Origin: Styela clava
Taxonomy: Eukaryota; Chordata; Ascidiacea; Stolidobranchia; Styelidae
NCBI RefSeq assembly: GCF_964204865.1
Contig: NC_135257.1
Span: 4,898,001 to 4,962,000 of the forward strand
Direction of reading: 5' to 3'
DNA length: 64,000 bases
The translations under genes were made by a program, and so were the position numbers. Shown here piece after piece: positions 48,453-61,143 of this stretch (the stretch's first letter is position 1; each line of letters opens with the position of its first letter). The notes beneath the pieces were generated by a model. It was not told the origin of the DNA. It did not search any database and saw nothing but the letters and a program-made list of their open reading frames with translations.

Positions 48453-51400
48453 TTAAGGTCGCCATGAAGGCCTGTTTGACAAAGTAGAAGACATGCTTGC
48501 AGCTGATCTGGCACTCCTCAGAGGTCTCTCAGACTTATACAGCCTTGGTGGACGAGAAAGGTCGAGTCCAGGTACACTTCCTTGGGAATTTTCTGTTCTG
48601 TATTTTCAAATAATACAATAATTAACATATAAAAAAGAAACTAATTTGTATTGAGGATGAACCTAGTGGCCAGTGTTAACTCTAAGGGAATTATGAGTGC
48701 GAAAGTGCTTCGCAGTCGAAAAAAAAAGTGCGAAAGTGCTTTTGCCAATTTTAACAAGTTAGGTGCACTAGCCTTTCATATAACCCATTTAAAACGGCAT
48801 AGATACTCGAAAAAGCGATGAATTAACGAGCCTTTCCTTAATCGAGTTCCCTTTAAGTGAATTCATGTTTAATTAAAACAAGCGAATTCATCGGCAACGA
48901 GAGGACATCTGCTTACCTAACACCTGCCGCAGACAAAACTTTCATGCAATGTATCACGTGTCAGTTGCTTACTTACTGCAAAGGCTTTTGTGTTACTCCT
49001 TCCATCCAACAGACAACGATTGATACATGCAGGCTGGAAACCATATTATTACAGGGTGGATCATTTGTACAAATCCTGTGCAAAATAATCCCCCCCCCCC
49101 CCCCCCAAAAAAAAAAAAACGTATAAATAGTAATCAACTAATTAGGGTTAGGTGCGCTGGAAATTCAACTTTTCGATTTATCCCTAAACCTAATCTGATA
49201 ATTATTAATTTGTGATTTTAAACCACTTTGAAAGTCGCCACCCGCTGTTTTAAAAGATAGGTTATCCTATGTAATATTACGCAGGATACTCCCCTGTTTT
49301 AGGAGATAGGTTGACCTACTTTCCTTTCAAACTTTTTTCTCCGAAATATTACACAAGATCACTTTGAAAATCCTCCCCGTTTAGTGAGCTAGCGTGACCT
49401 AATTTCTCATTTACATTTATATTATACTATTTCAGAGCTTACCCAAAGACAAGTAATTTTTAAATGTCCACGTGCCTTGGTTTGCGTGCAAGTTAGTTTA
49501 ACTCGGGCAGAAAACATCATATATTGGCAAAATGTTTAGTAATGCCATGTACGATATTCAATCGTTCATATGCACAAATCTCACATTAATAGTAATTGCT
49601 ACCCAAGTTTGTAAATTTTAGAAACCAACAAACAGAAAATAACTTATCCTAAAACACAATTAAAATTCAGTCGGCAATAAATTGCGCCAATACGATGCAA
49701 TACAAAACAAAAAAGATTTGGTCGCGAGAGTTACGTTGGATGACTGCAAAACGACGTTGTTTTTTAAGCAGAATGTAAAACAATCAAATTAAAAAAACGG
49801 GAGTTACGACCATCGTGTGTATTAAACTTCCCTGGTAAGTACTATTATTATTATTGTTGTACTTATTTCGGACAATTTCGAATTTAAAATAAATGAAAAC
49901 TCGACATTTATTGAAAAAGTTATTATTTAAGAAAGACAACATGATCGTACAATTCCGTCAAAACCTCGATGTTCGCAAGTGAGATGATAAATAAATACTT
50001 CCCTGTATTCGATCAATTAACTTTAGCGTATCGTTGTTCTGCCAACAAACAGCCGGGTGCAAAATATTTCCGTCCTGTGATATGCTCACAAATATTCTCG
50101 ATATTAATATCATACCCTCGCGTATGTACTTTCTATTAGCTCTTTAGTGATCCCTTCCATCCTTGGCCAAGTCATGTTTCGAATATGTGAACATTTTATT
50201 CGACCATACATGGCCGGCGGGATGTTAAAATTGTAAACAAGAGAGAGGTTAAATCAATCATCATAACGGCTCGTTTACGAATTGTTGCGGCTGTTATCGT
50301 CGAAAATGATTACATTTGTTGTATTTTGAGGCATTTAAGCAGTAATAATTAGGGCATGACATCATCAAAATCTTCAAGTGAGGTCTTGAAATTGCAAATT
50401 CCGTAAATAAAATTGTGAATTACTCGGTAACGAATTCAGCTATAATAACCGTCGGGGTATTGTTTTGTTGAAAATTATTATTAATGTGAGAGCGCCAAAA
50501 ACATGCAGTCCATACCGATGCAACTGCAATTTATATGGCCGCACTTGGTGTGGCGCGTTTATTAATAGTGTAAAATAAATTGAACGAATATCAATTATAA
50601 CCAAGCATGTCAGCGTGTTTATTTTTTGTGGGCAAAAATCGTAAAATACCATATTGAGACAAATTCACTTCTATCGCAAAATCTCAATTTTCAGTTATTA
50701 TCGTTATACAAATAATGTGTGGCAACTTTTAAATTTATCGTTGACCAAAAAACCGCCCCACACTCGTCCAAACGTGTGTAGAGCTTGAACGACAGAAACA
50801 GATTCATCGACGACTTTAATTAGGGAAAATATGTATTTTATTGGGAATGCAAAATAAATGTAACAAAACGCATTTTTTTGTGATATAACTTTGTATTTTC
50901 GGAAACGGGTTGCCGTGAAAGGTAAAATTTGATCTGAATTAATCGCAAAAATGTTTTATTTTAAATGTAACAAAACACATTTTCACGATATAACCTTGTA
51001 TTTTTGGAAACGGGTGTCGTGAAAAGTAAAATATGATCTAAATTAATCGCAAAAATGTTTTATTTTAAATGTAACAAAACACATTTTTCGCGATACAACT
51101 TTGTATTTTCGGATACCGGGTGTCATGAAAAGTAAAATATGATCTGAATTAACCGTAAATAATGTTTCATTTCAAATGTATCAAATCGCATTTTTTCGAA
51201 AACGGGTCGTCATGAAAAGTATTAATCTAATGTTTTATCTATCGTCTAACTAACTCTGGTTCACATCATTTTCGGGGAGAACTCTCATTTAATTTAAAAT
51301 GGAGCAGGTTTTGGGCATTCCAAAAATTTAAGATTGTTGCAATCGAGCAATCGGAAAATCGCCAGTAAGCAGAAATGCCTTTATTGCCGAATTATTCAAT

Positions 51401-54400
51401 CACTATTTTAAACCAACATTCAGGATTGGCACAATTTCAGATTTGCGAAGTTTATCACCATAGAAAAACATGAGAAAGTTAATTATCGTCTTAATAAATA
51501 TCTGCATCACGGTATCGACAATAATATTACCATTCGCATAAAATTGGGACGGTAAATTTACAAATCTTGATAGATAATATTAAAGCCGATGCAAATGTTA
51601 ATTTGAGTCTTCAATGTCTTCAACAGCTGTTGCCGATGTGAACCAACGGGTAAACCCGAAATATAAAACTTCGATGTCCGCCGACCCGCAAGAATTCATA
51701 TTTGTAAAAAAAAGAGGGCGGGAATATAGATCACCAAAACCTGGATATCGCCGCAAAAACGATCGTGACAAGAACAATTAGCGATTACAATGGAATTAAC
51801 CAGTAAAAAAGCTTTGTTGCCGATTTTTTAATGTTTCCGCCAACGTTCCAAAAATATTTGTTATTAGGTACTCGTTAAAAATATACGATTCAAAAAAATA
51901 TTGAATTTTGCCCACCCGTACTCGCATATCAATGAGAAATAGTTGTGTAAATATCGCAAAATTCCGGAAAATGCCACCTGCTTTCAACATTGTGATTACA
52001 ATAAAATGGCACTTAATAGTATTTTGTGAATTTGGTGATTTTGCAAATCTGTGACATGCTGCTAAAAGTTTCGTCTGATTTGAAAATCGTGCACTTTGGT
52101 CACAATTCATCCAAAGTGACTATATAACACTTTACTAACACTTTTATAGTCATTTTGAATTCATCGATATCATTGATAGTCACATGACCACTCTCTTCAA
52201 AGAAACGCACTGTGTAGTATTCCAACATCTGGTTTCAAAGACGCGGGAGCGTTTTTGCGGGAGAAGCGGAATCTGTGTGCTTGTATAATAATCATATTAT
52301 AAACAAGAATTTTGCAGTTAATGCAATCTCCTATGTGTCTGCATCTCATAGGTTAGAATTCCGGTAAATATCGTTTAGTATGTTACCTTTTTGTCAACTT
52401 AATACTCGAAAATATTTGTTATCTTTGAATTATTATTCCATTCAAAATCGGAAAAAAGTGCTATTTTTCTTCAAAATCGGAAAAAAGTGCTATTTCGCAG
52501 TCCCTAAAAAAAGTTGCGAAAGTGCTTCGCAGTTTTCGCAAAAAAGTGCGCTAATAGTGAACACTGCTAGTGGCAATCAAATGCAGTGAAATTTATAGTC
52601 ACAACAGCATATTAATTAAATATTACTCAACATTCACCTTTAAGACAAAAACAGAACACAAGTTAGTGTGAAGGTTAAACACTAAATTTTGGACAACCCA
52701 AAGACTTCATCACTAACCAGACCATGGCCCAAGGGTTATATTTATTAGGCCTGCTTTATTTATTGGGAGGTTCCGGTACACAATATAGGTAAATTAATTT
52801 GTACCATGTACCATATTTTTCAAATTTGAAAAATATTCTTGCATACCTATTAAATAGACAAAGAGATTTGTACCTTGCTGAGTTAGGTCTTCTTGGGGAA
52901 TTTCTTGCCGACAGTGGCATATGCTTCCCTGTTGCAGAAAACAAATCATCTATTTCAAGCTCAGTCTTAGATTGTTTCTTGTTCATTGATCTGCTGGAGG
53001 TTCTGTCTCTCATGTTGGTTGAAATATCCGCTGCAAACAAAAACAGTGATGCCCTGCCCAACTTTTATGTAACAATAGAGGTAGTCACTCTTTGCTGCAA
53101 TTTCAGTTTATTTATCTGCTGAGCTGAGTTTTTTAGCGAACATTGGGGATTTTTTTGTAACAGTATTTCAAAGGAAAATGAGGAAGAAGAGTTGATATTG
53201 CCTTTATTCTTCAGGCCTACATGTTTACAAACTTTAAAAGCAAGTACACATTAACGATCACAAAATTTAGTTTTTTTTAAAGGCAGCAATTATTGCAAAT
53301 TCCAGCAATTTTGTAAGTGCGCAGTGAGTTTTTTTCCCGATAATTTGGCGCCGCACGAAGGAAAAGTTTGGTAACCGCTGGTATAACATAAAAACATATT
53401 GTAGTTTGATAAAGAAATTTGACACACTGTGCCATGCATGGCCACTGAAATAAGCCCCACACCAAGATAACTTTCAGAGTACTTTTTTGATTTAGCCATG
53501 GCCCATACTGCATGGTAAATTTAACGAAACAAAAATATCGCCTATGCAAGTAGGTCATAGTTAGCTATTGATGCAGTTTGAGAAAGCTTCTGCCTGTCTT
53601 CTCTGTTTTGCAGTTGATTGATGAATTGTTACATCACAATAAAAGTATGAATATTACCAGTAACCACATTCTCTGAATTTGCAATGTAACACAAATGTAT
53701 AATTTTCACGGACCCCTAAAATTGCTTAATAAAGAATATTGGAAAGCAGTGTTCTAGCACATCAGCAAACTAGCATAACCTAATCATCTTCGTTTTAAAT
53801 ATTCTCAATGCAGCCTCAGATCAAGTGTAAGAGATCATTAATGGCACGGGTAAAAAAGTATGATTTTTTGAAATGGGTTGAAGAATAAGGGTAGGGTCAA
53901 AAGGGGTGCCACTTCTCTATCGCTTGAATCATCATTGACGAGCATTTAGAAGTCTGGTCCATACCCTGGTTAATTTAAGTGATTTGGTCCTATAAACTAC
54001 CCTGGTCACATCAACAATTTGATTATGTTTGGCTATAATTCAAAAGCTGAATTGGTGATTGATCATTTTTCATTAACGCCATTATTCTAATCCATATTGC
54101 TCCAAGGGGAAAATATAATAATTGTATCATGGATAAGGGCCTAAGATATTTAAACTTCTGTTGTTATAGGAGACTATCAAGTAAAATTAAACATTTATTG
54201 AAAATTTGCTGCAAAATCTAATTTAAATCATTTGAAGGTGGTGGAATAACATTTGTATGTGACCACAGCCCATTTTGGTTTTTATGTGAAGTAGAACATC
54301 AAATAGAGCTACCTAGAGTGAACTAACTCAGATAAAATACCTGTAGATGAAGCTGATGAAGCAGGTCTTCTCCAAAAATATCTTCCTGGTGTTGAAGCTC

Positions 54401-57400
54401 TACTTGACAGACCATCTAAGGAATTTGACCGATATCTTGGGCTTTCAATATTACGATTTATTCCAGCAAGTTTCAAAGCCCTCTGGACGATTTCATTCGG
54501 ATCCTCATCTGCCAATAAAATATAAAATAACTGGTACATAGACCCTTTGTCAAAACTGATGATGCAAGGTAATAATTAAATTATTGTATGACGATGGACA
54601 ATGTCCATTCTATATACAACTTAGTTGAATTGAACCCACAACCGACTTAACTAGAATTTGATCTTAAAATGTTTCCGTCTACTTTCATTAGATTGTTACA
54701 TTTCGACAAACTGTCCAGCTAAATTATTAGTGTTCTTTTCCTTTACACTTTTATATTGTCACTGAACCCAATGATGTTAAATTTACATTTTTTGTTTGAA
54801 ATACACATGTCTCTTTACATTCAATTAACAGTATATCTCAGTCACATATATATCTACATCATACAGTCTTAATTTCTTTATTATTATAAGTTAACATAAA
54901 AGATTTCTAATACTTGGGTTTCCAAGAACAGAATTACTATTTAAAAATGTTTAGTGTAGAAAATATTCTTGATTCCAAAAATTTTCAGTCATTTCATTTA
55001 ACTAATTGTTAATGAAAATTGTCATCTGAGGTATAAGCAAGAATAGAATGGCATAGAATAGACGAGAGCAAAAATTTACCAACAAATCCTAACCTTCTGC
55101 ATGTTTCTTTAATCCATTTTCCAAGCAAAAATCAAGTTTTTGTGGTTCAGTTTGAGAATTACTTTTCTTCCTCCTAACATCTGGTTTTATTCGACTCTGT
55201 GGAGTGTTGATAGCAGAACCGGGTCTTGCCTTAATTACCGGAGTGTAATGCATTGTATTTTCACCAACTGCAGTCTGTAAAAAAGTGAAGATAATTGGGT
55301 GCTCCTGAAGTGTGTGTACCTATATAGAGTTACATCAAGTTGTGTAAAGAAACTGAAACCCATGGGCAGGGGGTATATTCACTTGGCTAACACAGACAGT
55401 CCCCGAAATCGTAATAGAACTAAAATAAGGAAAATCGGAATAAAAGTATGGCCTAACCCTAACCTGGTACACTCACTACGGGAGTTACGATAATTGTATT
55501 TTCAGTGGATGAAATACAGATATTTAGTAGTGGCAGAACAGAATAAAAGAGTATTTTTAAATATTGTAGTAATGAAGGAATAGATTGACACATTGATCTA
55601 TCAGATTAGTTGACAAGAATTAAAAAAAAATAATTTCACCGCCAGGGTTGTCCAAAACGAATCGAATATTCGAATGTATTCGAATATCAAAGTATTCGAA
55701 TACCTTTTCGGCTGATTTTCGAATAATTCCGAATAGTAGCCACTTTTCGCCGTAAACGTGGTGTTTCGTTTTACGGGAATCTTCAAACGGATTTTTACGC
55801 TGTCTCGCGTATTGTAATGACGATGAATTAGAATCGGCACTTTGATTGTATATATTCTGTGCGACCGTACGTCGCATAGTGTTGCGACACATTTGCACGT
55901 TTGCGTGGATGGACATTGCCGACATTCGTCTACAAGGCTTCTAATTTACAAATTCATTTCCATTACGTCGAAAAATTGACATTTACTGTATTTCCCGGCT
56001 AATAAGTCGCTTTTCTAGGCCACGGAGATAAAGTGATTTGTGACCCTTTCATTTTGCCGATTCAGCAGAACACGACAGAAAAACAGCTGTGAAATAACCC
56101 GTGGACGTACAGTGTATTACTTATCACATTCCAAAATTATTTCAACATTCTGGTAATAGGTTGTCCAAAATGATTGCCGCTTTACAACTTAAATTTACGC
56201 TCAATTGTTGAAAATAGTTAATTCTGTGAGTATGATATTACCAAACTAACATGATCTGGTTCTAAACATTTAAAATTATTAGCGCATATCAGCATAACTG
56301 AACAACAGGGACACAATTTTTCTACCCGTCTTTTTGGAGGCCTTTATGGAAAAAACCCTTTTTGGAGTGCTAAAAATAGACATCGTCCAATTTGCCATGT
56401 GGACTTATTAGCCGGGAAATACGGTATTTATAGCAGTCATTGTTACGATATCCAATAAATTGTCACAAGTTGGAAAAACAAGTCGATTTATTAGAAAATA
56501 ATTTCTGGCAAATAATTCTGATAACGATACTTAAAAGTATCGATCATTTACCAGGATGATTTTTTGTTGCGCAAAATAATCCAATCCATGACTGGTACCA
56601 GCATTTAAAATGTCATGCCGTATTAATTTAAATCTGTTCAACGTAATTCATGGTTGTATCGACAAACTGTGGACATAAATGTGTGGTAAACTGACCGATT
56701 TTATTAAATATTGATTCCTATTTTTATATTGATAAAATAATGAAAGTATTAATACCAAATACTACGGGTATTTGTGGACATGAAATACGTGGTAAACTGC
56801 CCAACTATAATTTCGGATTCGTATTTACAAAATAATTAAACTATTATAATTCTAAAATGCAACGGCGATCTGTGTCCTTAAAATTTGTGGTAAACTGCCC
56901 GATTTACCAATATTTGAGTTATGATAATAGAAATAAATTAACACGATAAGGCATTTTAAATAGTGGTATGGATTCGAATATTTTGCGCAGCACAAAATCA
57001 TCCTAGTAAAAAGTCCATACTTTTAAATACAAACCAATGGCAACCATTATCCAAATTAGTTCCCAAGAACGGGATAAATTATAAATTCTTTTTCCGACTT
57101 GTGACAATTTTTCGTGAGTACGAACATGAGAATCAAAAACTAATTATATTCGGCACAATATCACGGCAATCTGTGGAAATAAATTGTGTAGCAAACTCGC
57201 GATTAATATTAATTTTTGATTCCTATTTTCGTATTTACAAAATACAACGGCGATCTGAGGACTTAGAATGTGTTGTAAACTACCCGATTATAAATAGTTT
57301 TGATTCCTATTTTAATATTTATAAAATAATAAAAGTAATTTTACTCAAACATACAACGGCGATCTTCGGACTTAAAATGTGTGGTAAAGTTCCCGAATAT

Positions 57401-60400
57401 AATTAATTTTTGATTCGTATTTTTGTACTCACGAAAAAATTGTCACAAGTCGGAAAAATAACTCATACTTTGTCCCGCTTTCTGGAAAATAATTTGGATA
57501 ATGGTGGGTATTTAAAAATATGGGCGTTTTACTAGGATGATTTTGTGTTGCGCAAATATTCAAATCCATCATCGATACCACTATTGCCGTATTAATTTAA
57601 TTCTATTAACATGACTCATGGTATATAAAATATATACTGCAATAATCTGCAAATATGAAATGCCTGGTAATATAGCTAGGTTGTAACTTGTAGATAGCAA
57701 GTATTCCATTGCTTATTGTATGGAAATTCCTACATACATTTAGATAAGCTTCAATTAATGGATTTTATTTTCGAAGTATTCGAAATTTCATATTCGAAAA
57801 AAATAATTTTGAATGTATTCGAAATAGTGAACTATTCGGTTTTGGCCATCCCTGTTCACCGCTAATAGTAATTATGCTAATTTTGTTTCATTCAAATTTC
57901 ATTCCAGAGTTCTTTACTAAGTATTTTATATTTCACATGATAAATAAACATAGAGTCTACTCTAGTAGTGTATCTAAAATTATCTGAAAGTAGCAGCAAT
58001 TGTCACCGCATAAGCCATTCCTCATAATTCTTGCTTTAACTGGAAATATCTAACTGTAGAAAAATCAAACTCACCAGTAACTCATTCACAATTACAGATT
58101 TCATATGCCTTAGCAAGCAATTACAAATTGTGAGAAGGACATAACAGCAGATTTTTCTTTTATAAATCTAAAACGACTGGAATAGTACTGTCACCGCCTC
58201 TACCAATTGTGAAAAGAGCAATATTCGAAATGTGTATTGAATACAGGTAATACAATATTGATACAACCTCCATCCTCGTCATATCATTGTGTTCGAATAG
58301 TATAAACAAATGCACTATTGTTGTTTGTCTGATTATTCCTTACTCGGCACCTCAAAATAACCACCCAACCTTCACAACAGAAATGCAGCTATAAATAGAT
58401 TTTAATCTACTTCAGCTAATATGTTTGCGAATGTCTGAGAGGGTTGAATATATTGTTGATATATATTATGATATAATGTATTATAATATTTATATTGTAT
58501 ATTGTTTATGTTAATATATATTGTATATTCAATGTCTTTAATAACAGAGAAGTACAAATTTTTAAATCTGATTTGTCAGAATTAAAGAGCTTTAATTGTC
58601 TCATAAAGCTGTATTTCCTTTCATGCGATTTCAAAATGTTGTTGTTTCAGTACATTTAATGTTGATAAAATCACTTTCACTATTCACATAAGGTTTTAGC
58701 AACTAGGAAGATCAAAATTTAAATGATCACATTACTCAACATTTTTGTACAATATTAAGAGAAGTAGTATTAGCAGATTTTTCAAAAGAAATACGGGAAA
58801 CAGATAATTTTGACAATTTGAACTCAAAACAGAGTGATATATATATATATATAAAGCTTTTCAATCCAAACTTTAATCCATATTCCCACACTAAACAAGA
58901 CTTGACATCTAGCACACTTTTCAACGTTGATAAAATGAAACTTTATGGTAAATGGTGATGCTAGTGTTTGTCAAATTTAATTTGATAATTTCCTACATCT
59001 TTTAAAATTGCCATTATTATTAAACATGAAAATATGTGTATGAAACTCGTTTTATATTTTGTATCAGGATTGTTTGAATTCCTATACAGTAGAAATAGAC
59101 CCAAGTAAAATCAATTCTTAATCAATTAATCAATTATTACTTATAGATTTTAATCGGTAAGTATGTTGAGTATACGACATAAGGTGTCACTATGGAGTAA
59201 GAGCGCTGTTTTGGGGAATCCCCTAACTTTCGATCATAAGTCTTCAGTCTCTGACCGATATTCTCGTTTATGCATCATTGTATTCAAATTTCATAATAAT
59301 ATATTCTATTAAGCCTTACTAATATATAAACAAAATATTTCCTTTTAGAAGAGATAATTTAAGGTCTATGCCATTAAATGGTTTATTCGAATCAAAATAT
59401 ATTTGACAGCACTGCATAATAATGACCCATAGTGAAAGACTACCGTAATTATAACCATGCTGTTCATTTAGCATTGTCAGTCTTGTAAGACTGATGCAGA
59501 AGACTGTGCAGAAGCAAATTATTCGAATGTCAACCCTACTTAGACGAGCATTTTCTGAAACAACTTATCAGGGGGATGAATTTTGCAGAAAGAAACTTAG
59601 AGGTATCGTTGACATGCTAGCTATATGCCAAAATGAAGCAAAGCAATAAAAACAACACCAATATTAGATATATTTTTATCCTGGATACTGCTACTGGCAT
59701 ATATATTGCAAAGTTTACCTTGCTTTCTACTCGTGAAACTTGAATTGGCATCAGCGGATTTGCCGCATCAACTGAGGGTGGGCAGATAATCTGGGCAGGT
59801 GCAGAAGCATCCGGAGACATATCATCAGTTGCCCAAGGAGCCCGTAAATCTGATGTTTTCCGAGGAGTGGCGAATAAAGTTTCATCAACATATGAAGGAA
59901 CCAATTTCCGCACTCTAAAATGCATAACAAGAATGTATCATGCAATTATATAAAAAATGACAGTTGATCTTGATAGCGTAGTAGCCCGTTAAATAATCCA
60001 TTTCGATAGGCTATTCATTATTATTAATTATGAGCAAGGTTTGGGCAAATTTCCATGAAAATTATTAGGGCATTTATCTTAGTTAATATATATATACTGA
60101 TAATACAACACAAGTATATGAACTGATTGACGGACCTGTACTTTTGTTTTGCAGATTTGAGAGTCCTAGGTGTCGTAGTTTTTACACTTTTTCTTGTTGA
60201 ATTCATGTCTTCTGCATCTGAATAAATTAACAGTAGTTTATAGTCAGCAAAGAGATAGAACAGCATTTACATATCCATCCCGGGGGAGAGGGTTGGGTAT
60301 GGGATTAGTTAACCATTTATTTGATTTGGCAAGCGTGGACTAGATGGTGGAGGAAGCCGTAACCGACCAGCTGTTATGTGAGCCACCCTTACGGCGACGA

Positions 60401-61143
60401 GGAGTCCAGCAATCCTCTCACACATGGGATTCGAACTTGCGAACACACGCAGAGTAATCAGATGTGTGGTAATGAGTGTATTCCTAACGCTTAGCACAAT
60501 GCGTCACATCCCCAAACCAGATAAACAGAAGAGGTACAATGGATACAATACGATAAAATTATTTAAAATGAAAAATCCATAAATGATCATGACCCAACCA
60601 AACTTCTGAATTGAAAATACACTCTGCTGTTTTTCATTCCTGAAATAATAAATTGAATGGCAAAAGAAAACAATAGTATGAACGATCTCAAATAATTTAT
60701 GCCTCAGAATTTCCCTCAACAAATATAAAAACTGGAAAAAAAGTTGAATAGGCTACACAAATTTTGGTGGCATTGAGCAGTACAAATTGAATATCATTTC
60801 AGAATAGCTTTTAGTTTAATACCTCATATTTTAGTGTTACTAGTCCATTGTTCTGAGCACACTAACCTTTTGAATCAAATGGACTCCAAAGAAGGGGAAC
60901 ACCTGTTTTTTTTGGGCTTGTAATCCACGGAGGATCCCATGTTACATCTTCAGGATTGATTCTAGGAGTGTCTTTCTGATCATGGTATCTAGCAGGTCTA
61001 CCAAATAAAGTCTCATCCACTTCTGAAGAATGTGACCTGGTTCTGTAAGGACTACGTTTGCGGCTCTGACTTGAATTGGGACGTATGGGTGATGACCCTT
61101 GTTTACCATAAACAGCAGCAGCCATTACAGACTTATAAAACAT
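48453..61143 (-). CDS. RITA1: RBPJ-interacting and tubulin-associated protein (RITA), seven exons
   Basis: RITA shuttles RBPJ/CSL out of the nucleus, dampening Notch signalling, and binds tubulin. Exons in coding order: 61143-60867, 60217-60136, 59914-59719, 55274-55094, 54508-54341, 53030-52874, 48597-48453. Phases are continuous (1, 2, 0, 1, 1, 2), giving 401 codons, or 395 from the second ATG at 61125. Exon 1 has VDETLFGRP followed by WDPPWITSP, and exon 3 has SYVDETLFATP followed by LRAPWATDD: the two YVDETLFG/DPPW-type blocks that define RITA. Between them is TPRTLKSAKQKYR (human TPRKKNKYR). Exon 6 is rich in basic and serine residues. The protein ends SNRPSWRP, like the human end KPPWK. 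Human RITA1 is about 269 residues, so this one is long. The exon-2 donor is a weak GTCCGT. Introns 3 and 6 (about 4.4 and 4.3 kb) each carry a hAT-like element; the frame is unbroken, so I infer a working gene. Confidence 0.88.
49091..49119. repeat. Poly-C then poly-A homopolymer tract
   Basis: A run of about 17 C followed by about 12 A. Likely unstable; length errors in assembly are plausible here. Confidence 0.8.
50858..51230 (+). repeat. ~104-bp tandem repeat, about 3.5 copies
   Basis: Unit landmarks: AATGTAACAAAACACATTTT, GATATAACTTTGTATTTTCG, GAAACGGGTGTCGTGAAAAG, AATTAATCGCAAAAATGTTT. Starts near 50858, 50962 and 51067, with a diverged partial copy near 51175. Lies inside the 48671-52566 element. 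Confidence 0.8.
55643..57854. mobile_element. 2.2-kb hAT-like element in RITA1 intron 3
   Basis: The left end CAGGGTTGTCCAAAACGAAT and the right end GGTTTTGGCCATCCCTG are imperfect inverted repeats with many ATTCGAATA-type sub-terminal words. It is flanked by the perfect 8-bp repeat TTCACCGC at 55635-55642 and 57855-57862. The interior contains a decayed series of ~100-bp repeats around GTGGTAAACTGCCCGATTA (near 56685, 56790, 56890, 57190, 57270, 57385). It also has two inverted copies of ACTAGGATGATTTTGTGTTG/CAACACAAAATCATCC-like sequence, and a nested MITE (55989-56430). No transposase. Confidence 0.87.
55989..56430. mobile_element. Nested MITE inside the 2.2-kb hAT-like element
   Basis: Left TACTGTATTTCCCGGCTAAT and right TTAGCCGGGAAATACGGTA are inverted repeats of about 26 bp. 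The target duplication is unclear. The end motif resembles the fragments at 340-366 and 608-650. No ORF. Confidence 0.65.
60275..60512 (-). mobile_element. tRNA-derived SINE, RITA1 intron 1
   Basis: On the minus strand, GCATTGTGCTAAGCGTTAGG resembles a tRNA A box and, about 60 bp later, AAGTTCGAATCCC is a good B box. Downstream is non-tRNA sequence rich in GGCTCACATAACAGCTGGTC-type words, ending near 60275. This order (tRNA-like head, unrelated body) fits a SINE. It is not an intact tRNA because the spacing and stems do not fold as one. Confidence 0.55.

Larger units (their letters stand above)
48671..52566. mobile_element. 3.9-kb hAT-like element in RITA1 intron 6
   Basis: Ends are CAGTGTTAACTCTAAGGG and CGCTAATAGTGAACACTG, flanked by the perfect 8-bp repeat CTAGTGGC at 48663-48670 and 52567-52574. 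Both sub-terminal zones contain GTGCGAAAGTGCTTCGCAG-like words in inverted arrangement. The interior has no recognisable transposase. It contains a ~104-bp tandem repeat (50858-51230) and a homopolymer tract (49091-49119). Confidence 0.85.

Noticed and set aside
52756..53122. Opposing ORFs of 101 and 107 codons
   Set aside because: The minus-strand one contains RITA1 exon 6, but its ends run into introns; the plus-strand one is its shadow.
60310..60497. tRNA gene
   Set aside because: A-box-like and B-box-like sequences are present, but the stems do not form a cloverleaf and non-tRNA sequence follows, so it is called a SINE.
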